Assembly: GCA_900552245.1 (NCBI GenBank)
Contig: URYY01000011.1
Coordinates: forward strand, 1 to 29,039
Length of the DNA: 29,039 bases
Direction: 5' to 3'
Origin: an uncultured Opitutales bacterium
GTDB taxonomy: Bacteria > Verrucomicrobiota > Verrucomicrobiia > Opitutales > Intestinicryptomonadaceae
Part shown: positions 23,473 to 29,039 of the stretch, in pieces
Layout of the letters: every line of letters begins with the position of its first letter
Numbering within the stretch: position 1 is the first letter of the stretch
The notes under the pieces: generated by a model
The model's input: the letters and a program-made list of their open reading frames with translations, nothing else
What the model was told of the DNA's origin: nothing
Databases searched by the model: none
Program-made: the position numbers and the translations under genes

Positions 23473-24597
23473 CTACTTGCCCCAGACCACTTTATTCACG
23501 ATTTTAGTGTAGCTTTGGATGATTTTGACCACCTTTACCGAGACATTTTCGTCGAGGTAATCGGGCGCAAGAACCGTCTTTTCCGAATTTTTGCGCATGG
23601 CTACCGCGAGATCTATCGCCTGCTCTATATCGCAGTCTTTTATTCCGCCTATAATCACGGTGCCCTTGTCCAAGACTTCCGGGCGCTCTGTCGAAGTCCT
23701 CAAAAGGACGCCTGCAAAGCCGAGCATGGCGCTTTCTTCGGAAAGGGTGCCGCTGTCGCTCAACACGCAGAAGCTATTCTTTTGTAGTTTGTTGTAATCG
23801 AAAAATCCGAACGGCTTTAGATTTCTCACGAGACTGCTAAACTTAAAATTGCGCGCCTCTATGAATTTCTTGCTTCGCGGGTGGGTTGAATAAATAAGCG
23901 GCATTTGGTAGCGCTCGGCTATGTCGTTTATGGCGCCCATAAGCGACATAAAGTTTGCCTCATTGTCTATATTTTCCTCGCGGTGGGCGGAGACTAAGAT
24001 ATACTGCCCGGCCCTAAGCCCAAGTTCTTCGAGCACCTTGCTATTTTCGATTTGCCTCTCGTGCGCCTTCAAAACCTCCTTCATCGGCGAGCCCGTCACG
24101 AATATGTGCTCCTTGCGGAAGCCCTCGCTCAAAAGGTAGCGCCTGGAGTGTTCGGTATAGGGCAAATTAATGTCGGAAATATGGTCGACGATTTTCCTGT
24201 TTATTTCCTCCGGGACGTTTTGGTCGAAGCAGCGGTTGCCGGCCTCCATGTGGAAAATCGGAATCTTTAGCCTCTTTGCCGAAATTGCCGAAAGCGCGGA
24301 ATTTGTATCTCCCAAGATAAGCAGTGCATCGGGCTTTTGCTCGAGCATGAGCGCGTAGGATTTTGCTATTATGTTTCCCATGGTCTCGCCCAGATCCTTG
24401 CCGACGCAGCTCAGGTAAAAATTCGGCTCTCTCAGCCCCAAATCCTTGAAGAAGACCTCGTTTAGCGTGTAATCCCAGTTCTGCCCCGTGTGGACTAGAA
24501 CTTGGTTAAAGTATCTGTCGCAGGCTTTTATGCACGCCGAAAGCCTTATAATTTCGGGGCGCGTGCCTATTATGGTCATGAGTTTTAGCTTTTGCAT
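23473..24597 (-). CDS. capG: UDP-N-acetylglucosamine 2-epimerase family protein, CapG/FnlC-like (UDP-L-FucNAc formation)
   Basis: The start at 24597 gives 374 residues opening MQKLKLMTIIGTRPEIIRLS, the N-terminal signature of non-hydrolysing UDP-HexNAc 2-epimerases. VHTGQNWDYTLNEVFF, MEAGNRCFDQNVPEEINRKI, DHISDINLPYTEHSRRYL, ILVSAHREENID and SDSGTLSEESAMLG follow, all typical. It begins 1 nt after the CapF stop codon. In this capE-capF-capG order (fnlABC in E. coli), the enzyme epimerises C2 of UDP-N-acetyl-L-pneumosamine (6-deoxy-L-talose form) to give UDP-N-acetyl-L-fucosamine. It could in principle be WecB acting on UDP-GlcNAc, but the neighbours make the FucNAc role much more likely. It is the last gene of the cassette; no clear terminator was seen. 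Confidence 0.92.
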   Translation of the reverse strand: MQKLKLMTIIGTRPEIIRLSACIKACDRYFNQVLVHTGQNWDYTLNEVFFKDLGLREPNFYLSCVGKDLGETMGNIIAKSYALMLEQKPDALLILGDTNSALSAISAKRLKIPIFHMEAGNRCFDQNVPEEINRKIVDHISDINLPYTEHSRRYLLSEGFRKEHIFVTGSPMKEVLKAHERQIENSKVLEELGLRAGQYILVSAHREENIDNEANFMSLMGAINDIAERYQMPLIYSTHPRSKKFIEARNFKFSSLVRNLKPFGFFDYNKLQKNSFCVLSDSGTLSEESAMLGFAGVLLRTSTERPEVLDKGTVIIGGIKDCDIEQAIDLAVAMRKNSEKTVLAPDYLDENVSVKVVKIIQSYTKIVNKVVWGK

Positions 24598-24598
24598 T

Positions 24599-25729
24599 TC
24601 AAACTTTCTCAAAATATGTGTCGGGTTTTTCGGGGTCGAAGGGTTCGCTCGCCCACATGATTGTAACAAGATCCTCTTCGCCTATGTTTTCTATGTTGTG
24701 CGTATAGCCGCAGGGTATGTCAACAACCTCAAGCCTGTCGCCGCTTACAATGTATTCCGTGATTTCCCCGCGGCCTATCCTCCTGAATCTTATGGCGGCT
24801 TTTCCTTTCACAACCAAGAACTTTTCATTCTTTAAATGGTGCCAATGGTTGCCCTTTACAACGCCCACCTTTGTCACGTTTACGGATACCTGCCCCCTCT
24901 CGGGCGTGCGCAAAAATTCCGTGAAAGAGCCGCGCGCGTCCTCGTTCATCTTTAGCGGATAGGCGAAATTTTCCTCGGGCAGATAGCTCAGATATGTCCC
25001 GTACAGCTTCTCCGAAAGCGAGCCTTTCGCAACATTAGGCAGCTCCAAATTGCTTCGCGAGCGTTCGAAGGATTTTAGCATGTCGACAATCTCGCCCAGT
25101 TTTGCCCTGTGGATCTTTGAGACCATGCAGAAATTTTCCGGCACTTCAACTCCGTCGCCCCTTGTGGGCTTTCCCCTCAGCGCATTTAGGATTTCCTCTG
25201 CGAGGTCGTCTATGTGCACCAAGCGCATGTTCACGGAAGGGTCGTTTACCTTTATTGGCAGGCCACGCGCTATGTTGTGGCAGAAGGTTGCAATCGCGCT
25301 ATTGTAATTGGGGCGGCACCATTTGCCGAACACGTTCGGAAGCCTATAGACATAGACGGGCGCTCCGCTTTGCTTCGAGTACTCAAACAGGTAGTCTTCC
25401 GCCGCCTTTTTGCTGCGTCCGTAGGGGTTATCCAGCGCCGCCTGTATGGAGGAGGTAATCAGAATGGGCGCGCGGTTGTTTGCAGCTCTGAGCTTTGATA
25501 GAAGCTCGCTTGTAAAGCCGAAGTTGCCCTCCATGAATTCGGATTCATTCTCGGGCCGGTTTACTCCGGCAAAGTGCAAGATAAAGTTGCAATTACACGC
25601 CGCCTCGTCGAGAACTTCGGCCGGGGTTGAAACGTCAAACAAGACCAGATCGCAAAAGCCGTTTTGCTCGAGATGCCAACGAACGTTTTTGCCGACAAAA
25701 CCCTCCGCGCCCGTAATTAAAATCTTCAT
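24599..25729 (-). CDS. capF: Bifunctional CapF/FnlB: SDR reductase plus cupin epimerase
   Basis: The 376-residue protein has the two-domain layout of Staphylococcus aureus CapF. An N-terminal extended SDR domain (about 1-245) carries the NADPH-binding GAEGFVG at 7-13 and Y103-x3-K107. A C-terminal cupin (about 255-376) carries GNHWHHLKNEKFLVV, with the H295/H297/H298 cluster that supplies metal ligands, plus the DIPCGYTHNIEN segment. In the known pathway the cupin epimerises C3 of the 4-keto intermediate and the SDR domain reduces it to UDP-6-deoxy-L-talose-NAc. It starts 2 nt after the CapE stop with an AGAGG-like ribosome site and ends 1 nt before CapG, so the three are tightly coupled. Length and motifs are complete. 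Confidence 0.95.
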   Translation of the reverse strand: MKILITGAEGFVGKNVRWHLEQNGFCDLVLFDVSTPAEVLDEAACNCNFILHFAGVNRPENESEFMEGNFGFTSELLSKLRAANNRAPILITSSIQAALDNPYGRSKKAAEDYLFEYSKQSGAPVYVYRLPNVFGKWCRPNYNSAIATFCHNIARGLPIKVNDPSVNMRLVHIDDLAEEILNALRGKPTRGDGVEVPENFCMVSKIHRAKLGEIVDMLKSFERSRSNLELPNVAKGSLSEKLYGTYLSYLPEENFAYPLKMNEDARGSFTEFLRTPERGQVSVNVTKVGVVKGNHWHHLKNEKFLVVKGKAAIRFRRIGRGEITEYIVSGDRLEVVDIPCGYTHNIENIGEEDLVTIMWASEPFDPEKPDTYFEKV

Positions 25730-25731
25730 CC

Positions 25732-26745
25732 CTACCTCTTCCAGTTTGCGAGCTGTTCGCGCACATAGGAAAGCGAGAGCAACTTTTGCTTTACTTCCTC
25801 GACATTCAGCTGCTTAGTGTTGTTTGAGTTGTACTCCTCCAGCGACGCGAGCTTTGCGTCGCCCTTTTCGAAGAATTTGTCGTAGTTTAAGTCGCGGGTG
25901 TCGGCGGGAATTCGGTAGAAGTCGCCCATGTCCTGCGCCTTGACAAACTCCTCGCGGGTCAGGAGAGTCTCGTAGAGCTTTTCTCCGTGGCGGACGCCTA
26001 TTATTTTTGTCTCGACATCGGAATTGAAGAGTTCCTTTACTGCCTGCGCCAAATCGGCTATCGTGCATGCGGGCGCTTTCTGAACCATTATATCGCCCGG
26101 CTTCGCGTGCTGAAAGGCGAATGCTACAAGCTCGACCGCCTCCTCCAGGCTCATTATGTAGCGGGTCATCGACGGCTCGGTAATCGTAAGCGGCGCCGAC
26201 GATTTTATCTGCTCTATGAAAAGCGGAATGACCGAACCGCGCGAACACATCACATTGCCGTAGCGCGTGCCGCATATGAGCGTCTTCGAACTTGTGCGCG
26301 ATTTGGCGACGAAAACTTTTTCCATCATCGCTTTTGACGTGCCCATTGCATTTACGGGATAGGCCGCCTTGTCCGTCGAAAGGCAAATAACCTTTTTAAC
26401 CCCGGCCTCTATGGCGGCGTTTAGGACATTGTCCGTCCCTATCACATTCGTCTTGACCGCCTCCATGGGGAAAAATTCGCAGGACGGAACCTGTTTTAGA
26501 GCCGCGGCGTGAAATACGTAGTCAACGTCGTGCATGGCGTTTTTAACGCACAGGGCGTCGCGCACATCGCCAATGTAAAATTTGATTTTGTGGTTGTGGT
26601 AGAATTTGCGCATGTCGTCCTGCTTCTTCTCGTCCCGCGAGAAAATTCTAATTTCAGCCACATCGGTGGGGAGAAATCTCTCCAAAACGGCGTTGCCGAA
26701 AGAGCCCGTGCCGCCGGTTATTAGTAACACTTTATCCTTAAACAT
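25732..26745 (-). CDS. capE: UDP-GlcNAc 4,6-dehydratase (inverting), CapE/FnlA-like
   Basis: CapE starts UDP-L-FucNAc synthesis by 4,6-dehydration and 5-epimerisation of UDP-GlcNAc. The 337-residue protein has the Rossmann motif GGTGSFG at 11-17, D60, HAAALKQVPSCE (79-90) and S123-T-D-K126. M134-x3-K138 takes the place of the Tyr-x3-Lys of most SDR enzymes. The Met in place of Tyr is a known feature of CapE. Conserved TRYGNVMCSRGSVIPLF and the substrate-binding R-H-G-E-K-L-Y-E follow. It is the second gene of the cassette, 50 bp after the glycosyltransferase. A TTGACA lies in that gap (minus strand, 26788-26793), so it may have its own promoter. Confidence 0.95.
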   Translation of the reverse strand: MFKDKVLLITGGTGSFGNAVLERFLPTDVAEIRIFSRDEKKQDDMRKFYHNHKIKFYIGDVRDALCVKNAMHDVDYVFHAAALKQVPSCEFFPMEAVKTNVIGTDNVLNAAIEAGVKKVICLSTDKAAYPVNAMGTSKAMMEKVFVAKSRTSSKTLICGTRYGNVMCSRGSVIPLFIEQIKSSAPLTITEPSMTRYIMSLEEAVELVAFAFQHAKPGDIMVQKAPACTIADLAQAVKELFNSDVETKIIGVRHGEKLYETLLTREEFVKAQDMGDFYRIPADTRDLNYDKFFEKGDAKLASLEEYNSNNTKQLNVEEVKQKLLSLSYVREQLANWKR

Positions 26746-26787
26746 AAATCGAATACTTTTCCGCAGTGTTGAATTTTTTTAAATATA

Positions 26788-26793
26788 TGTCAA
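26788..26793 (-). promoter_or_regulatory. Candidate -35 box upstream of capE
   Basis: A perfect TTGACA on the minus strand lies in the 50-bp AT-rich gap between the glycosyltransferase and capE. The -10 position 17 bp on reads AACACT, a poor match, so an internal promoter is only a possibility. Confidence 0.22.
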
Positions 26794-26795
26794 TT

Positions 26796-28028
26796 TTAAT
26801 GAAAGCGGCGGGCCTGTCCGCCTTGCTTTGCCATGAGGTTCTCAAGAATCTCGGCCGAGTCTTTCACATCAAAATGCCTCTCGTAGTAGCGCCTTCCGCT
26901 TTCGCCCATTTCGACGCGCTTTTCCGGGGCCGACGCTAGGGCGTCTATGGCTCTAAAAAAGTCTTCCGGCTTCGAGGAATCGCACCAGAGACCGCACTTC
27001 GCCTGGCTTTCGATTAGCTGCCTGTAGTCCGTATTGGTGTCAGTCGCCGCCAGAATGGGCAATTTTGAGGCCATGTAAGAGAGCGTCTTTGACGGGTAGT
27101 TCGGAATCGTAAAATTCGGATCTAGAGTCACTATTCCCGCATCGCAGGCGGCGGCGACGGCGTTGTAGTCTTCGCGCGGCACATGCTCGAGAAATTTTGC
27201 GTTTGTCACTCTTTCGTCATTTATGCAATTTTTCAACTTGTGTGCGTCGGTTCCCGAGCCTATGCAAATAAAGAAGACGTCGCTTCTGTTCTTGAAGCGC
27301 TCGAGCGCGCGGCAGAGGAGCTCCAGGTACTGCGGCTTGCCCATGTTTCCGCCGAATAGAAAGGCGCAGGCCCGTTTCGGAATACCGTATTTTTCCCTAA
27401 CGCCATCTGCTGCGATATTCTTCTCGAAAGGCCTTATCTCTTCGCTGTTCGGGAAATACACGAGTTTCTCAGGTGCCAGAAAGGGATTGTGTTTAAGCAG
27501 ATATTTTATATTTCCCTCCGACATGCAGCCTATCCGGTCGGCGACTTTTAGCATCTTTATCTCCTGGCGTCTAAAATAGAGCGCGGCGGGATTGAATCTC
27601 GACAGAATTTTAAGATCGATGGCATTTTGCGGAAATATGTCTTTTTGCATCAAAAAGGCCGGGCACTCGTAGCGTTTTTTTGCCCACGCTACGAGATTTG
27701 CGAAAGTTACGGGCGGGGCCATAAAAAGAATCAAATCGAAGCGCTCCTCTCCGTAAAATTTCTTCGTGGCGGCCTTCAAAAGCGGTGTCAGCGCCAGAAA
27801 GGAAAGTCCCTTTTTCAGTATGTTTGACTTCTGAACTTTCATGGATCTCACCCTCAGAATCTCGACTCCGCCCTTGAAAACTTTTTCCGCGAATTTGTCC
27901 GATTCCACTGTCGGATCTGCGTAGACGACCCTAACTTCATGTCCGTTGCGGACTAGCTGCTCGTCCAAGTCGGAGTATATGTTGCCGGAGTTTAGCGGAT
28001 AAGATATTGTGAAATGCAGGATTTTCAT
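26796..28028 (-). CDS. Glycosyltransferase family 4, candidate FucNAc transferase
   Basis: The start at 28028 gives 410 residues and the usual GT4 opening MKILHFTISYPLNSGNIY followed by LVRNGHEVRVVYADP. An earlier in-frame ATG at 28064 lies inside a strong palindrome and adds residues that do not look conserved. The C-terminal GT-B half shows FLFGGNMGKPQYLELLCRAL, then FICIGSGTDAHKL, FLEHVPREDYNAVAAACD, and VTLDPNFTIPNYPSKTLSYM, the last being the nucleotide-sugar-binding E/P-S-K region of the family. Two segments rich in hydrophobics (LILFMAPPVTFANLVAW) suggest membrane association. As first gene of the capE-capF-capG cassette it probably moves FucNAc, as WbuB-type enzymes do in E. coli, but donor and acceptor cannot be read from sequence. 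Confidence 0.88.
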   Translation of the reverse strand: MKILHFTISYPLNSGNIYSDLDEQLVRNGHEVRVVYADPTVESDKFAEKVFKGGVEILRVRSMKVQKSNILKKGLSFLALTPLLKAATKKFYGEERFDLILFMAPPVTFANLVAWAKKRYECPAFLMQKDIFPQNAIDLKILSRFNPAALYFRRQEIKMLKVADRIGCMSEGNIKYLLKHNPFLAPEKLVYFPNSEEIRPFEKNIAADGVREKYGIPKRACAFLFGGNMGKPQYLELLCRALERFKNRSDVFFICIGSGTDAHKLKNCINDERVTNAKFLEHVPREDYNAVAAACDAGIVTLDPNFTIPNYPSKTLSYMASKLPILAATDTNTDYRQLIESQAKCGLWCDSSKPEDFFRAIDALASAPEKRVEMGESGRRYYERHFDVKDSAEILENLMAKQGGQARRFH

Positions 28029-28054
28029 CGCCGTTTGCTGATTTGCGAATGCGA

Positions 28055-28072
28055 GCCCGCCCATGGGCGGGC
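28055..28072. repeat. Perfect 18-bp palindrome upstream of the glycosyltransferase
   Basis: GCCCGCCCATGGGCGGGC reads the same on both strands. It lies 27 bp upstream of the glycosyltransferase start and is not followed by a T-run on either strand, so it is not an ordinary intrinsic terminator. It could be an operator or an mRNA leader hairpin. Confidence 0.5.
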
Positions 28073-28097
28073 GCCAAAAACAAATATCCTGAAAGAT

Positions 28098-28126
28098 TCT
28101 ATAAAAATAGCCGTTTTACAAGTTAA
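28098..28126 (-). promoter_or_regulatory. Candidate promoter of the FucNAc cassette
   Basis: On the minus strand TTAACT (28121-28126) and TATAGA (28098-28103) are 17 bp apart, each matching consensus at four of six positions. It would start the RNA just before the 18-bp palindrome, placing that hairpin in the leader. Confidence 0.33.
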
Positions 28127-28129
28127 AAT

Positions 28130-28729
28130 TCAAGCTTTATTCGCAAGCTCCCAGAGGTAGAGCGAGGCCACGCTGCCGAAGGGGCTGTAGAGGGCGCGGA
28201 ATTTTTCAAAAGTTTTTTTGTCCAGCTTTTCAATATCGTGTAGCAAGGAGAGCGCCTTTCTAATTCCAAAGTCGGCATAGCTTAAAATGTCGGGCTTATC
28301 GAGCGCAAAAATCATTAGCATCTCGGCGGTCCATGGCCCGACCCCCTTTATGGATGTGAGGATTTTTTCTATTTGGGGGGCTTGCATTTCCAGTAGTCGC
28401 TTTTTTGAGAGCTTTAGATTGGCAAAGAGTTTTGCCGCATCAACTATTGCGAGCGCCTTTCTCTCGCTAAGTCCGCAAGCTCTAAGTTCTGCAAGTTCGC
28501 AGCTTATTATGTTTGAAGGCGATATTCTTCCTATTAGAGCTTTTATTTTTTTAATTGCCGATTCTTGTGCCTTGGCGGAAATTTGCTGGCCGACTATTGA
28601 GCAAATTAAGGCCTCAAACGGATTTTTCATCTCTTCTCGCCTTATTATTCCGAATTCGTCGAAAAGCTCGCCCAATTTGGGATCTCTCAAGCGCAGGTAA
28701 TCCAGCTCTTCTTTGCCGTAATTATACAT
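28130..28729 (-). CDS. DNA-3-methyladenine glycosylase II, AlkA-type (HhH-GPD)
   Basis: This repair enzyme removes alkylated bases from DNA. The 199-residue protein has the HhH-GPD layout: NPFEALICSIVGQQISAKAQ (36-55), the helix-hairpin-helix KGVGPWTAE (128-136), and the catalytic aspartate D153 in YADFGIRKAL. YLWELANK at the C-terminus is also typical of AlkA-like proteins. It is the short form, lacking the N-terminal domain of E. coli AlkA. It starts 4 nt after the RsmB stop and is therefore in an operon with it. No ribosome site is clear, so translation may be coupled. Confidence 0.92.
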   Translation of the reverse strand: MYNYGKEELDYLRLRDPKLGELFDEFGIIRREEMKNPFEALICSIVGQQISAKAQESAIKKIKALIGRISPSNIISCELAELRACGLSERKALAIVDAAKLFANLKLSKKRLLEMQAPQIEKILTSIKGVGPWTAEMLMIFALDKPDILSYADFGIRKALSLLHDIEKLDKKTFEKFRALYSPFGSVASLYLWELANKA

Positions 28730-28733
28730 GGGC

Positions 28734-29039
28734 TTAAATCTGCCTTTCTATTACGCATATTCCGGCGCCGTCGCTATCTTCATCTGGCAGGTGGGTTTTC
28801 ATTGACGATATTCTTAAGTCGGGAAAATCCTTCAGCGCCTCGGTGGGGGCGTCTTCATTTTCGCGCTTATCTATTGAGCAGGTTGAATACACGAGCCTGC
28901 CGCCTTGCTTCAGAAGCTTTGCCGCGGTTTTTATGAGCTTAATTTGTATTAGCTTGCAGTTTTCTATATCCTTTGTGCTTATCCTGTATCGGGCGTCGGG
29001 GCGGCGGCGCAATACGCCGGTGTTTGAGCAGGGGGCGTC
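28734..29039 (-). CDS. RsmB/NOL1-type 16S rRNA m5C methyltransferase, 3' part (truncated by the window)
   Basis: Only the C-terminal 101 codons are present; the gene continues beyond base 29039. The fragment opens DAPCSNTGVLRRRPDARYR, which carries the conserved Pro-Cys motif IV of m5C RNA methyltransferases. It is followed by LIQIKLIKTAAKLLKQGGRL and VYSTCSI with the catalytic-site cysteine. The end VIERQI is near the expected C-terminus, without the G-F-F-x-A of many relatives. The RsmB (Sun) identity is likely from the RRRPD motif, but RsmF or another NOL1/Nop2/Sun protein is possible. AlkA follows after 4 nt. Confidence 0.9.
   Translation of the reverse strand, partial: DAPCSNTGVLRRRPDARYRISTKDIENCKLIQIKLIKTAAKLLKQGGRLVYSTCSIDKRENEDAPTEALKDFPDLRISSMKTHLPDEDSDGAGICVIERQI

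Noticed and set aside
23047..23787. Long plus-strand open frame (246 codons) across the convergent gap
   Set aside because: It overlaps the C_GCAxxG gene on one side and capG on the other in other frames, is very Arg-rich, has no ribosome site and matches no family.
25814..26386. Minus-strand open frame (190 codons) inside capE
   Set aside because: It lies in another frame of the same strand as a well-conserved capE gene and is Arg/His/Gly-rich without recognisable motifs.
1..29039. Mobile elements, CRISPR arrays, attachment sites or phage genes
   Set aside because: I looked for transposase motifs, regularly spaced repeats and integrase genes, including next to the tRNA, and saw none.

Overview
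The window looks like a chromosomal segment of a Verrucomicrobiota bacterium, probably an Opitutales-like, possibly gut-associated lineage. This is an inference from gene content. A subtilase ends in a PEP-CTERM-type tail, and there are secreted carbohydrate-active proteins of kinds common in that phylum (ThuA/HEAT/F5-8C, Tat-exported Gfo/Idh/MocA oxidoreductase, beta-helix protein). Housekeeping genes (PurT, FolE2, HrpB, L21/L27, RNase PH, RsmB) are scattered among them. No transposase, phage gene, CRISPR array or rRNA was seen; one tRNA is present. Layout, left to right. (1) 1-171: possible 3' tail of a gene, then a tRNA-Arg(UCU) on the minus strand with its terminator. (2) 269-7011: a three-gene plus-strand operon (sugar isomerase-like TIM barrel, exported ThuA/HEAT/F5-8C protein, Tat-exported Gfo/Idh/MocA oxidoreductase) flanked by two minus-strand AraC-family regulators. 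This reads as a regulated sugar-oxidation module, possibly of the 3-keto-glycoside type. (3) 7012-7916: no recognisable protein gene, but a series of hairpins ending in a strong terminator, a candidate structured RNA. (4) 7917-11845, minus strand: a DUF1848 putative iron-sulphur protein, a secreted beta-helix protein and a small HdeD-like membrane protein. (5) 11968-17801, plus strand: purT, hrpB and a 583-residue protein of unknown function, closed by two tandem terminators. (6) 18199-19212: folE2 with a GC-rich double-hairpin leader and a Cys/His-rich N-terminal extension. (7) 19565-21244, minus: exported subtilisin-like protease with a PEP-CTERM-type tail and a Glu at the usual catalytic Asp position. 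(8) 21425-23227, plus: rplU-rpmA with terminator, then rph overlapping a small Cys-rich C_GCAxxG_C_C family gene. (9) 23473-28028, minus: glycosyltransferase, then capE, capF and capG homologues, a complete set for making UDP-N-acetyl-L-fucosamine plus a candidate transferase, pointing to a surface polysaccharide. (10) 28130-29039, minus: an AlkA-type DNA glycosylase and the 3' part of an RsmB-type rRNA methyltransferase that runs off the window. Expression signals: strong Shine-Dalgarno sequences precede several genes inside operons (2253, 4723, 22895) and the beta-helix gene. Several first genes (1396, 11968, 13369, 18274, 22165, 28028) show none. The best-supported functional systems are the FucNAc cassette and the AraC-flanked sugar oxidoreductase operon. 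The least explained items are the hairpin-rich region at 7200-7720, the 583-residue protein, and the subtilase active-site change.
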